This document shows positions 15,940 to 23,731 of a DNA stretch of 31,258 bases, one piece after another (the stretch's first letter is position 1; the number at the start of each line of letters is the position of its first letter). This DNA comes from CAILAD01 sp964397085. Lineage in GTDB: Bacteria > Patescibacteriota > Saccharimonadia > CAILAD01 > BJGX01. Position numbers and translations under genes: made by a program. The DNA is taken from NCBI GenBank assembly GCA_964397085.1, contig CAYNHH010000007.1, positions 1 through 31,258 on the forward strand. The letters run 5' to 3'. The notes under the pieces are model-generated. The model was not told the origin of the DNA, searched no databases, and was given only the letters and a program-made list of their open reading frames with translations.

Positions 15940-15968
15940 ATATTAGCACAAGTATTTATATTTGTCAA
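15940..15968 (-). promoter_or_regulatory. Promoter of the three-helix membrane protein gene
   Basis: Perfect -35 TTGACA (15963-15968), 17-base spacer ending in TGC, and -10 TAATAT (15940-15945) on the minus strand. Confidence 0.75.
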
Positions 15969-15984
15969 TAATATTCTCAATATC

Positions 15985-16013
15985 AAAAAAGACCTCCGTG
16001 GATCACGAAAGTC
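15985..16013 (-). terminator. Terminator of tmRNA
   Basis: On the minus strand, GACTTTCGTG pairs with CACGGAGGTC (with G-U pairs) around ATC and is followed by TTTTTT. It begins 5 bases after the CCA end of tmRNA. Confidence 0.75.
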
Positions 16014-16018
16014 CCTTT

Positions 16019-16410
16019 TGGTGGAGCTGGAGGGAATCGCACCCTCGTCCACAAGGCTTTAAATATACCGTCTACAAGCGTAGTTGCTTTAATTTTGTTT
16101 TACAAGATAACTATCTTTGGAAGTAACAAAACAGATAGCTCGCTTCTTAAGACTGTAAGCTTGTTCGAATTCGGCCTTAAAGCGAATACGCAGCAACCAG
16201 ATGTTTGGCGCCTACTTTTCTACCTGGTATCAAAAAGTATAACGGCATACACGTATTAAGCGTATGCTGGTGCAAGACTAGGAACGCGAATCGCATTCAC
16301 TAGGTTGCGCATAGATGTATTTACATTTATGGTTTTGGAACGGCTAACGTGCATTCCAAGCCGGCTTGCAGATATATTTTAAGGTCCTCATGTCGAAGCT
16401 AGTCAGCCCC
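16019..16410 (-). ncRNA. ssrA: tmRNA (transfer-messenger RNA)
   Basis: tmRNA rescues stalled ribosomes together with SmpB. The 392-base minus-strand RNA begins GGGGCTGACTAGCTTCGACA and ends TGCGATTCCCTCCAGCTCCACCA in two conserved blocks that form the tRNA-like domain. The seven-pair acceptor stem has G3-U70, the alanine identity pair, and CCA is encoded. The tag frame ends at the TAA at 16256-16258 and its last residues read NAIRVPSLAPAYA. Reading the frame back to a GTA at 16322-16324 would give about 22 residues, but the resume codon is uncertain. The ending AYA differs from the common LAA. The promoter is TTGACT, 17 bases, TAGAAT, and a terminator follows at once. It lies downstream of a glycosyltransferase gene on the same strand. 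Confidence 0.95.
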
Positions 16411-16420
16411 ATAATGTGTA

Positions 16421-16449
16421 ATTCTACTCTATTTACACCCAAAAGTCAA
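16421..16449 (-). promoter_or_regulatory. Promoter of tmRNA
   Basis: On the minus strand, -35 TTGACT (16444-16449), 17 bases, -10 TAGAAT (16421-16426). The mature 5' end is about 10 bases downstream. Both hexamers and the spacing are identical to those of the acidic vault-neighbour gene. Confidence 0.75.
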
Positions 16450-16493
16450 GAATGGTTATGCTTGAAAATATTCAAATCAGTTCAATACAAATG

Positions 16494-17696
16494 TTAGCTA
16501 TTTTTTCTATGTTCTGCAATCACATCGTGATACATCTGACTATACTGTTTCCAAGTATCGTGTATGTCATGATGCTTAATAATATCTAGACTACCCTTTT
16601 TGTACTGTTTTAAGCGCACAGGGTCACTCAAGAGCCCTCCAATGAGCCTAGCTAGCCCAATGCCGTCACCATCAGCAAAAGTCCCGCCATTGACTCCATC
16701 TTGCGCCAGCTCTGGCAAAGCACCTTCATTGACCGCAAATACCGGTAGGCCTGCAGCCATCGCCTCAAGCGTCACAATACTCTGTAGTTCTACTGGGCTC
16801 GCAATAGCAAACACATCGCTCGCGGCCATATAGCGTCTTTTGTCTTGTAAATCTTGTACAAAGCCAGCAAACACCACCTTGTCTTGTACCATCAGTCGCT
16901 TGGCTTGTTTTTCAAGTTTCTTGCGAGCATTACCATCACCTATCAGTAACAGCTCAATGTCATATTGCACACACAGCCTGCTAAATGCCGTCATAATTAC
17001 ATCAATTCTCTTCTCTACTGCTAGTCTACCCGCATAAACCAGCACATATTGACTCTGTAAACCTAGTTCAGCCTTGAGTTTTACCTTATCCACTACAAGT
17101 GGTGCGTTAGCCTTGAGATCGATACCGTTAGAGATCGCTTGTGTAGGCACAGTCAGCCCATGATCTAATAAGTAGTTCAGAGCGGTCTGCGTAGGTGCTA
17201 CCACCCTATCTGCCTTGTTATACACCTTGGCAATGTATCGCCAGCCCAGGCCGTCTATAGTCTTTTCTACGCCCTTTACCCAACGAAGCCCAGTTGTAAA
17301 ACTCTCGGGCATCAGATGACTACCCACTACTACTGGCAAATTTTTTGCTCGGGCATATTTCATCATGGTCCGGCTAGTAGGAAACAAGTTATTTACATGA
17401 ACTATATCTGGTGTGTTTGCAGGTTTATCAAAGTATTCTGCTATCTGACCGTATGCCTTTCGGCTAAATCTCAAGTCTTTTTGAATAGGAATACCATACG
17501 AGTGCACCCGCAGTATGTCATAGCCACCCGGGTCTTTCTCAAGCGTTGGCGTGGTCTTCATGCCTTTTGGTGCCGGAGCAACAACAGTAACCCTAAAACC
17601 TGCTTTGGTGAGATTTACTCCCATATTATCAGTAACAGTCTCGGTACCACCAATACTGGGCTTAAATAGATCAGAACCAATTACTAGATGAATCAT
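16494..17696 (-). CDS. Glycosyltransferase family 4
   Basis: This 400-residue protein is a GT-B fold glycosyltransferase that moves a sugar from a nucleotide donor to a lipid or glycan acceptor. The N-terminal domain opens with the glycine loop in SIGGTETVTDNMGVNLTKAGF and contains DIVHVNNLFPTSR and VGSHLMPESF. The C-terminal donor domain has VLVYAGRLAVEKRIDVIM, LLLIGDGNARKKLE, and the EX7E region in SPVELQSIVTLEAMAAGLP. Its pattern is closest to diacylglycerol or phosphatidylinositol glycosyltransferases, but the acceptor cannot be read from sequence. TATAAT (minus strand, 17703-17708) lies 6 bases before the ATG, so the mRNA is probably leaderless. A second lipid-glycosyltransferase-like gene ends 36 bases upstream, suggesting a glycolipid pathway pair. 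Confidence 0.88.
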   Translation of the reverse strand: MIHLVIGSDLFKPSIGGTETVTDNMGVNLTKAGFRVTVVAPAPKGMKTTPTLEKDPGGYDILRVHSYGIPIQKDLRFSRKAYGQIAEYFDKPANTPDIVHVNNLFPTSRTMMKYARAKNLPVVVGSHLMPESFTTGLRWVKGVEKTIDGLGWRYIAKVYNKADRVVAPTQTALNYLLDHGLTVPTQAISNGIDLKANAPLVVDKVKLKAELGLQSQYVLVYAGRLAVEKRIDVIMTAFSRLCVQYDIELLLIGDGNARKKLEKQAKRLMVQDKVVFAGFVQDLQDKRRYMAASDVFAIASPVELQSIVTLEAMAAGLPVFAVNEGALPELAQDGVNGGTFADGDGIGLARLIGGLLSDPVRLKQYKKGSLDIIKHHDIHDTWKQYSQMYHDVIAEHRKNS

Positions 17697-17702
17697 ATAG
17701 GT

Positions 17703-17708
17703 ATTATA
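17703..17708 (-). promoter_or_regulatory. -10 element of the GT4 gene
   Basis: TATAAT on the minus strand, 6 bases before the ATG at 17696, in the 36-base gap after the upstream glycosyltransferase gene. Confidence 0.6.
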
Positions 17709-17732
17709 GCGCTTTTGCTAATAAAATGCGGC

Positions 17733-18851
17733 TTATCCAATTGGATATTGCGCAGCATACTTCGCTATCTCTGATGCAGCGGCTGCATGTTGCTTGCGAA
17801 TTTTTTCATATCTTGCACCACCTATCTTTACATACCCACTGAGTATATCTTCAGTTGCTCGAATAGCAAGTGAATTTGTAGACGCCCAAAGTCCCGCTCT
17901 ATTATCTACAACGTAGTGCAAATTACCTTCCTCTTGTCCGGGTAAAAAATCATACAATACTATTGGTAGGTCTGAAACAATAGCCTCTACAATGGTGCCA
18001 GGCCCTGCCTTGGTAAGTAACATGTCTGATGCGCGCATTAGGCGCGCAATGTCGTCTCTAAATTGGTATACATGCACAGATTTTTGAAATTTTCTCGCAC
18101 GCAATGTCTCATACAAGCTTTCATTTCTACCTGTTACAATAGCCAGATGAACATCAATAGGCATTTTATCTAGTTGTCGTGTAAGCGAGCTAATTTTGCC
18201 CATACCATCTCCACCAGCCATCACTAGTAGATTAGGTAAATCAGTCGGCCAGCCCAGTTCCTGCTGTAATTCCTCCTTAGATTCTTTCAAATTCGCAAAC
18301 TCTTCACTTATTGGCAACCCTATTACCTTCAGCTTGTCTGCAGGTACCCCAAAATTTCTTGCTCGCTTATACCCCTCACTACTCGGTACAATAATCATAT
18401 CTGCGCGCTTATCAAACCACATAGGGTGACCTGTTGCCAAGTCTGTCACTACAGTAATAAACGGAATATGCTTTTCAAAAGTTTGCAAGATGGGTAAATA
18501 CGCATTTGCTGCAAAGTGACACGACACTATTATGTCAGGCTTTAGCGCTGTAAAAGTTTCCCTAATTTCTTTCTGGTAGCGCTTGGCAATGGTATCCAGG
18601 GTAAATTGAGACTGTCTACTGCCCTCAGTAAGTTTAAAAATTGTTCCATAAGCAGATTTTAGCTTAGTAATAGTTGAGTACATCTTGGGGATATCACGAA
18701 TAGGTCGAGGGGCCTCATCAAACAAGTCAAAGTGAATAACCTCAAGTGTTGGGTCTTTCTCAAGTTGCTCAATAATTGCCAAGGCAGCTGCACGGTGACC
18801 ACCACCCGTCTTGGCCGACAATACTACTACTCGTTTTTTTGGTTTTGTCAT
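17733..18851 (-). CDS. MGDG synthase/UgtP-like processive diacylglycerol glycosyltransferase
   Basis: The ATG at 18851 gives 372 residues. The N-terminal MGDG-synthase domain has VVVLSAKTGGGHRAAALAI, the glycine/histidine loop typical of the family. It continues through ALKPDIIVSCHFAANAYLP and FITVVTDLATGHPMWF. The C-terminal GT28-type domain has LLVMAGGDGMGKI, ASDMLLTKAGPGTIVEAI and PGQEEGNLHYV. Such enzymes add glucose or galactose to diacylglycerol at the membrane to make glycolipids. The start was chosen because an extended -10 (TGC plus GATAAT, 18859-18864) lies 7 bases before this ATG, implying a leaderless mRNA. A nearby in-frame ATG at 18860 overlaps the -10. It is divergent from the GalT-like gene. 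Confidence 0.87.
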   Translation of the reverse strand: MTKPKKRVVVLSAKTGGGHRAAALAIIEQLEKDPTLEVIHFDLFDEAPRPIRDIPKMYSTITKLKSAYGTIFKLTEGSRQSQFTLDTIAKRYQKEIRETFTALKPDIIVSCHFAANAYLPILQTFEKHIPFITVVTDLATGHPMWFDKRADMIIVPSSEGYKRARNFGVPADKLKVIGLPISEEFANLKESKEELQQELGWPTDLPNLLVMAGGDGMGKISSLTRQLDKMPIDVHLAIVTGRNESLYETLRARKFQKSVHVYQFRDDIARLMRASDMLLTKAGPGTIVEAIVSDLPIVLYDFLPGQEEGNLHYVVDNRAGLWASTNSLAIRATEDILSGYVKIGGARYEKIRKQHAAAASEIAKYAAQYPIG

Positions 18852-18858
18852 AGTCTTC

Positions 18859-18900
18859 ATTATCGCATTCTTTGCAGCAAAAGAACAATGCTGGTACCAT
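18859..18900. promoter_or_regulatory. Divergent promoter region between glycosyltransferase and GalT-like genes
   Basis: The minus strand has TGC-GATAAT (18859-18864), 7 bases before the glycosyltransferase ATG. The plus strand has TGG-TACCAT (18895-18900), 7 bases before the GalT-like ATG at 18908. Both look like extended -10 sites feeding leaderless starts. The plus-strand hexamer is the weaker match. Confidence 0.45.
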
Positions 18901-18907
18901 AAGAAGT

Positions 18908-19969
18908 ATGAAATCCTCCTCACCATTAGAATCACATATTGACGATTCTACTCAAAAAACCCACAACAATAATAGCTCTAATTCGTCGCCTGCATCACAT
19001 AGCCAGCAAACATCTCATATTAGCCCACAGCATCGCGGGATAAATCTCAACACGCACGGTATAGAAACAGAGATACGACGTGATTACCTACATGAAAATT
19101 TAGTCATTATTGCTCCCAATCGTGGCAAACGACCCTACGACACCAAAGACAGCGGTCATGTACTCATTGAGACCGCCCAAAGCCCACGACTCGATCGTAA
19201 CGTCGATGTCTGTCAAATGAATGATAGTAATGGTAATTGGGTAGTGAAAGTAGTAGAAAACAAATTTCCTAGTCTCAGTCCCGATAACCCCAAAGCTTAT
19301 GGCAAACAAGAAATCGTCATTGATACTCCATTGGCCAGTACCCCTTTTAGCAAGCTAGATGAAAAGCAGATCATTAATGTACTCCATATTTACCAAAAAA
19401 GAATTGAAGATTTACTATCTCAAAATGGCATCGAATATGTGTTAGTGTTTCGTAATGATGGCTATGAAGCTGGTGCCAGTCTGGGGCACGCGCACAGTCA
19501 GATCTTTGCACTACCCCTTGTACCGCAAAAGTTCAAACGCGAATCTGAAATAGTAGAAGCTTATTATTTAGAGAACAAGCGTGACCCTTACGACGATATT
19601 ATTGGCTACGAAAAACGTACCAAGAGCAGAATACTATTCGAAAATGAACATTTCTTGGTATTCTGTCCATATGCTAGTCAGTGGCCATTTGAGATTTGGA
19701 TGCTACCCAAACGACCAGTAACTTCACTAAACGATCTATCACAGGCCGAAATTGCAACCTTGGCAGGTTCTCTCAAGCGCTACCTCAAAAAACTTACCCG
19801 ACACAAGATCAGCTTCAATATATATCTTGAAAACGGTGTCAGCCCACATCACCGCTTCTGCTTGAAAGTTTGTGGCCGTAGCAATACCTGGGGCGGATTT
19901 GAAGTCGCCAGTGGCATAGTGATCAATACCGTACCTCCAGAGTCTGCTGCTATCTGGTACAAGAGCTAA
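18908..19969 (+). CDS. Galactose-1-phosphate uridylyltransferase-like protein (HIT superfamily)
   Basis: This 353-residue protein belongs to the GalT-like nucleotidyltransferase family. These enzymes exchange a sugar 1-phosphate with a nucleotide sugar through a uridylyl- or adenylyl-histidine. The N-terminal half has NLVIIAPNRGKRPYD and VVENKFPSL. The active-site motif is GHAHSQIFALP, the HxHxQ loop whose second histidine carries the nucleotide. The C-terminal half repeats the HIT fold with WPFEIWMLPKRP, and SPHHRFCLKV ends in a second histidine cluster. About 45 residues at the N-terminus are Ser/Asn/His-rich and probably disordered. The sugar could be galactose or glucose. Placement beside lipid glycosyltransferases suggests it supplies a nucleotide sugar for glycolipids, which is inference. 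Confidence 0.85.
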   Translation: MKSSSPLESHIDDSTQKTHNNNSSNSSPASHSQQTSHISPQHRGINLNTHGIETEIRRDYLHENLVIIAPNRGKRPYDTKDSGHVLIETAQSPRLDRNVDVCQMNDSNGNWVVKVVENKFPSLSPDNPKAYGKQEIVIDTPLASTPFSKLDEKQIINVLHIYQKRIEDLLSQNGIEYVLVFRNDGYEAGASLGHAHSQIFALPLVPQKFKRESEIVEAYYLENKRDPYDDIIGYEKRTKSRILFENEHFLVFCPYASQWPFEIWMLPKRPVTSLNDLSQAEIATLAGSLKRYLKKLTRHKISFNIYLENGVSPHHRFCLKVCGRSNTWGGFEVASGIVINTVPPESAAIWYKS

Positions 19970-20074
19970 ATTGCACATATAAGCATAAGAACAAAATGAT
20001 TATTCACCCATACGCTTGCTATTCGTATTTTATTCGTATAATATGATAGAAAAGTAACTAATTAGGGGGTGAGG

Positions 20075-21586
20075 ATGTTAGCTAAAGTAAATGCAATAAG
20101 TCTTTTAGGTCTTGAAAGCCAGCTAGTAGAGGTAGAAGCTGATATGCACAACGGCCTGCCGGCATTCATAATCGTCGGTATGGCCAATAAGGCCGTTGAT
20201 GAAGCCAAAGAGCGCGTACGAGCAGCTATGAAAAATTCTAAGCTTCATTTGCCACCTCGACGCATCACTCTCAATCTCGCGCCAGCCGATCTGCCCAAGA
20301 GCGGGTCTGGTTTTGATCTAGCTATGGCTGCAAGCCTACTAGTTGCAAGCGGGCAAATCAAGCCTATCGACCCAGACACGGCATTTTTTGGTGAGCTTGC
20401 ACTCGATGGCAACACCAGGCCAGTATCCGGTGCCTTGGCTACAGCCCAAGCAGCCGTCGATTTTGGCCTCAAAAAACTCTATGCCCCCACCCAGGTTGCT
20501 GCGCAAGCTGCCTTAGTATCTAGCATAACGGTCTATCCAGTGAGCTCACTGTTTGAACTATATCAGCACTTACTCGGGGAGGTCACTATTACACCTCTAA
20601 CTAATACTGAAATACTCGGCCAAAATACTCATGCCGAGATAGATTTTGCCGATATTTATGGCCAACATCAAGCCAAGCGTGCTATCGAGATAGCCGCTAC
20701 CGGAAATCACAATATTCTTCTTTCAGGGCCTCCCGGATCAGGTAAAACTTTGCTCGCCAAAGCATTGGTAGGTCTATTGCCTGAACCAAGTTATACAGAG
20801 ATGCTTGAGATCACTCGTATCCATAGTCTGGCCGGGCACGCACAAGACTCAATAGTGCGCTCACGCCCCTTCAGAACACCACACCACACGGCAAGTAATA
20901 TTGCTCTCATAGGTGGTGGTCAATGGCCCAAACCTGGTGAAATAAGTCTTGCTCACAGAGGCGTGCTATTTCTAGATGAGTTACCCGAATTTCCTCGGCA
21001 CGTACTAGAAGTACTCCGGCAACCACTTGAAGATGGTACTATTACCGTCAGTCGGGCTACAGCGAGCTATCAATTCCCCGCTCGATTCTTACTAGTGGCT
21101 GCCCAAAATCCTTGCCCCTGTGGCTATGCTGGTGATGACAAACAAATTTGTAGCTGTTCTCCATCCCAGCTCAATCGTTATAAAACTCGAGTTTCTGGAC
21201 CTATGCTAGATAGAATTGATCTCTTAGTAACCGTCAATAGAATTGACCACCAACAGCTCTTACACGGTGAATCCTCAGAATCATCAAGTACTGTCCGTAA
21301 GCGAATACTAAAGGCTCGCAGTATACAGGCTGTTAGGTTTAACAACCATCCAATCAACACAAACAACGAGATGAACAACGCCCAGATCCGCGAATTCTGC
21401 AGCTTATCTCCAGAGGTAGAAAGTCTTGCTCAGGCCGCCCTGCAGTCAATGAATTTAAGTGCCCGTACCTATATGCGAATGCTCAAAGTAGCCCGAACCA
21501 TAGCAGACCTATCTGATAGTCAAGGTATTTTACCCGAGCACTTTGCTGAGGCATTACAATATCGTATGGCAAAAGCTACCATCTAA
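20075..21586 (+). CDS. comM: YifB/ComM family magnesium-chelatase-like AAA+ ATPase
   Basis: ComM-type helicases drive branch migration during natural transformation, and close homologues have also been annotated as Mg-chelatase subunits. The protein has 503 residues from the ATG at 20075, which follows AGGGGG by 5 bases. A GTG six bases earlier is possible. The N-terminal Lon-protease-like domain has GLPAFIIVGMANKAVDEAKERVRAA and LNLAPADLPKSGSGFDLAMA. The AAA+ core has Walker A LSGPPGSGKTLLAKAL, Walker B VLFLDELPEF and the sensor region FLLVAAQNPCPCGY. The cysteines in CPCGYAGDDKQICSC form the small zinc-like cluster known in this family. A TATAAT lies about 25 bases upstream of the Shine-Dalgarno site. 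In Saccharibacteria a role in DNA uptake would fit reports of competence genes. Confidence 0.9.
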   Translation: MLAKVNAISLLGLESQLVEVEADMHNGLPAFIIVGMANKAVDEAKERVRAAMKNSKLHLPPRRITLNLAPADLPKSGSGFDLAMAASLLVASGQIKPIDPDTAFFGELALDGNTRPVSGALATAQAAVDFGLKKLYAPTQVAAQAALVSSITVYPVSSLFELYQHLLGEVTITPLTNTEILGQNTHAEIDFADIYGQHQAKRAIEIAATGNHNILLSGPPGSGKTLLAKALVGLLPEPSYTEMLEITRIHSLAGHAQDSIVRSRPFRTPHHTASNIALIGGGQWPKPGEISLAHRGVLFLDELPEFPRHVLEVLRQPLEDGTITVSRATASYQFPARFLLVAAQNPCPCGYAGDDKQICSCSPSQLNRYKTRVSGPMLDRIDLLVTVNRIDHQQLLHGESSESSSTVRKRILKARSIQAVRFNNHPINTNNEMNNAQIREFCSLSPEVESLAQAALQSMNLSARTYMRMLKVARTIADLSDSQGILPEHFAEALQYRMAKATI

Positions 21587-21609
21587 ATGCAGACCTTTTG
21601 ATGCGGTTA

Positions 21610-21924
21610 TCAGATTTTGATTATTTTATATACTTGGGTACCAACACTTGTTTTGTCTAGAACAAAATACAATACCACAAAGACCGCCAATATAATACCA
21701 GTGAGAGCAAGTGATCGAAGAATATCTTTCTTTGCATAAGACTGTTGTTTCAATTGATCAGATGTGACTTCACTCGTTACCTTAGGCCCATTAATGCTTT
21801 TCTTCACAACTGTCTCATTCATTGATTCAGTCTGGGGTGCTACTGTATTCACCTGGTTCTGTTTACCCTGAGCTTGAGTAATCTTTTGTTTTCGAGTTTT
21901 ACGATTTTTCTTCTTTTTTGCCAT
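21610..21924 (-). CDS. Small single-pass membrane protein, unknown function
   Basis: The 104-residue protein starts with a lysine/arginine-rich tail (AKKKKNRKTRKQK), followed by a Gln/Thr/Ser-rich disordered stretch. One transmembrane helix lies at about 71-91 (SLALTGIILAVFVVLYFVL), and the protein ends in a short KIIKI tail. By the positive-inside rule the long basic N-terminus is cytoplasmic. GGGGA lies 6 bases before the ATG. It is convergent with the ComM gene (23-base gap) and divergent from the DUF4446 gene. No family is recognised. The extremely basic tail could contact nucleic acid or ribosomes, but that is speculation. Confidence 0.65.
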   Translation of the reverse strand: MAKKKKNRKTRKQKITQAQGKQNQVNTVAPQTESMNETVVKKSINGPKVTSEVTSDQLKQQSYAKKDILRSLALTGIILAVFVVLYFVLDKTSVGTQVYKIIKI

Positions 21925-22020
21925 AACAATTCCCCATTAATTAAGTACATTTTAACAGTTTTTACCCCAAGGTTGCTAATTATTGAGCTGCAAAGCTATA
22001 ATAGAGCACTGGAACAATCT

Positions 22021-22500
22021 ATGACAATTCTCATAATATTATTTTGCATTAGTCTTATCGCACTAGGATACACCCAGTGGCGTCTGCTGCAACTCCAAAA
22101 ACAGTATGGTGAGTTCTTAGAGGGTGCCGAGGCCAAGAAAATTGAAGATCTCATCAAGAGCTACTCGACTGACGTGAAAGATTCATTACAAAAACTTGAT
22201 GAACTCGCCGGTTTCACCGCCAAGCTGCATACCCAAGCCCAATTTGCTATTTCCAAACAAGCACTCATCAGATTTAATCCTTTTGGTGACACAGGAGGCG
22301 ACCAAAGTTTTGTACTGGCCATACTCGACAATCATAATAACGGAGTAATTATTTCAAGCATACATGCCCGTACCGGTACTCGAGTATATGCCAAAGAAAT
22401 TACCAACGGACTAAGTAAGTACAACCTATCTGATGAAGAAACCGTATCTTTGCAAAAAGCCTTGAATAGTAAGAAGAAACAGGAAGCTTCAGAGAAGTAA
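22021..22500 (+). CDS. DUF4446 family membrane-anchored protein
   Basis: The ATG at 22021 gives 159 residues. An in-frame upstream extension is rejected because it would run through the TATAAT promoter at about 21997-22002. An N-terminal transmembrane anchor (MTILIILFCISLIALGY) is followed by an alpha-helical stretch with AKKIEDLIKSYS. The DUF4446 core follows: IRFNPFGDTGGDQSFVLAILDNHNNG, then SSIHARTGTRVYAKEI and the acidic ending YNLSDEE. The function of this widespread family is unknown. It heads a gene run with a bactofilin and a lipid-kinase-like protein, with gaps of only a few bases, so the three are probably one operon that reads on towards infC. Membrane or cell-envelope work is suggested by the partners. 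Confidence 0.85.
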   Translation: MTILIILFCISLIALGYTQWRLLQLQKQYGEFLEGAEAKKIEDLIKSYSTDVKDSLQKLDELAGFTAKLHTQAQFAISKQALIRFNPFGDTGGDQSFVLAILDNHNNGVIISSIHARTGTRVYAKEITNGLSKYNLSDEETVSLQKALNSKKKQEASEK

Positions 22501-22505
22501 AGATA

Positions 22506-22871
22506 ATGAGAAATCTATTCAAGAAAAAGCCACTTACAATACCTTTTAATAACTTTGCAGAGTACTATATGGGTGCCGAAGTAACTGCTTCAGGCAACTG
22601 CAAAACTGACCAAGATGTGTACATTGATGGCAGATTTCATGGCGAAATCAAAACGACAGGACTAATAGAGCTGGCCAAAAATTCAAAAATTGAAGCTGAT
22701 ATTGATGCCAGGACAGCGATTATCGAAGGAGAATTTGCTGGTAATGCCAAAGTACTCGACGAATTACATATTACTAGCTGTGCAACCGTAAAGGGCACAC
22801 TACAAACCACAAATTATATAGTCGACAAGGGTGCTGTAGTAAATGCCCGTACTAAAATGGAGCGAACATAA
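22506..22871 (+). CDS. Bactofilin (polymer-forming cytoskeletal protein)
   Basis: Bactofilins self-assemble into non-nucleotide-binding filaments at the membrane and help place cell-wall or envelope machinery. The 121-residue protein has the short N-terminal tail and then the right-handed beta-helix repeats: DVYIDGRFHGEIKTTGLIEL, NSKIEADIDARTAIIEGEFAGNAKV, then HITSCATVKGTLQ and IVDKGAVVNA. Glycine and hydrophobic spacing every 6-8 residues is as expected, and length is typical. It starts 5 bases after the DUF4446 stop and ends 2 bases before the next gene, so co-transcription is clear. Confidence 0.9.
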   Translation: MRNLFKKKPLTIPFNNFAEYYMGAEVTASGNCKTDQDVYIDGRFHGEIKTTGLIELAKNSKIEADIDARTAIIEGEFAGNAKVLDELHITSCATVKGTLQTTNYIVDKGAVVNARTKMERT

Positions 22872-22873
22872 TA

Positions 22874-23686
22874 ATGTATGCATTATTTCTCGATAAAAGC
22901 GCACGAGATTCATCAGCCCTGCAAGCCTACTTGGCAACATGGAAACAGACCCAAAAGATAGTCAGTGAAGATTACTTAATAGATAATGTTGAACAAATTA
23001 CTACAATATGCCGCGAACATGGCAAAAAATACTCTACAATTATAGGAATAGGGAGTGAAGCCACATTTCAATCTCTCATCAGTGAATCAAGATATTTTGA
23101 TGATAAAGTTGTACTTGCCTACATCCCTACTGCTGTCGACACGCTCACCAAGCGGCTAGGTATCAAAGACTACAAAGATGGATGTAGCATTGTAGCCCAA
23201 AGAAAAATAATTGAGCTCACTGCCCTCTCAATCAATCAAAAATATTTCTTATTTGATTATCGAATTGATGTGGTCAGAGGTGCAACTAAAGACAGCCCAA
23301 CTACACATATACACCTTGATAAAACCATGCAAATTGATTTACCTACAGATGTCATGATTATTCATAATCGTAACCAAGAACTCCTGCCCCACAACTCCCC
23401 TTTACTCCTAGAGGCCTACTCACAAAAAAATCTTTCTAGCGATAAAAGAAATGTACTAAAGCTCGCCACTCAACATTTGCATAATATGGGCGAGGACGAA
23501 AAACGCCTTCAGCTACGTGTACCTGCTCATACTCTGCAAATTGATTCCAGTGCTGAGCTAGTTGATGAGTACAATCACAGGCTTAAAACTCCTATAGTGG
23601 TCGGGAGTCAAAAGAAGTCTATTCGATTGATCGTAAAAAAAGGCCAAGAGCTACAGGCAATCCTCTCACCAGGGTTGATTTCTTGA
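22874..23686 (+). CDS. Divergent lipid-kinase-like (DAGK/YegS fold) protein
   Basis: The 270-residue protein resembles the diacylglycerol kinase catalytic fold. IIGIGSEATFQSLI sits where kinases have the GGDGT nucleotide loop. AYIPTAVDTLTKRLGI matches the PxGTxNDFAxxLGI segment. The C-terminal half (DVMIIHNRNQEL, then the strand series LRVPAHTLQIDSS and KSIRLIVKKGQELQAI) fits the beta-sandwich part. Both key glycine-rich loops are altered (GGDGT to GIGSEATF, GTGND to TAVDT), so it may not phosphorylate lipids. It could be a binding or regulatory paralogue. It lies 2 bases after the bactofilin gene and 42 bases before infC, whose promoter partly overlaps its 3' end. Confidence 0.6.
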   Translation: MYALFLDKSARDSSALQAYLATWKQTQKIVSEDYLIDNVEQITTICREHGKKYSTIIGIGSEATFQSLISESRYFDDKVVLAYIPTAVDTLTKRLGIKDYKDGCSIVAQRKIIELTALSINQKYFLFDYRIDVVRGATKDSPTTHIHLDKTMQIDLPTDVMIIHNRNQELLPHNSPLLLEAYSQKNLSSDKRNVLKLATQHLHNMGEDEKRLQLRVPAHTLQIDSSAELVDEYNHRLKTPIVVGSQKKSIRLIVKKGQELQAILSPGLIS

Positions 23687-23703
23687 GTACCTTATGATAT
23701 TAT
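23675..23703 (+). promoter_or_regulatory. Promoter of infC-rpmI-rplT
   Basis: -35 TTGATT (23675-23680), 17 bases, -10 TATTAT (23698-23703). The -35 lies inside the last codons of the upstream gene. The predicted leader before the infC CTG is about 20 bases and contains AAGGAG. Confidence 0.6.
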
Positions 23704-23716
23704 TGTCTGGAGCTTT

Positions 23717-23731
23717 AAGGAGTCATAACTG
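23717..23731 (+). promoter_or_regulatory. infC ribosome-binding site with CTG start codon
   Basis: AAGGAG (23717-23722), six bases, then CTG (23729-23731). A TAA sits directly before the CTG in the same frame, so translation cannot start further upstream. The residues after it match the IF3 N-terminus. Confidence 0.75.
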
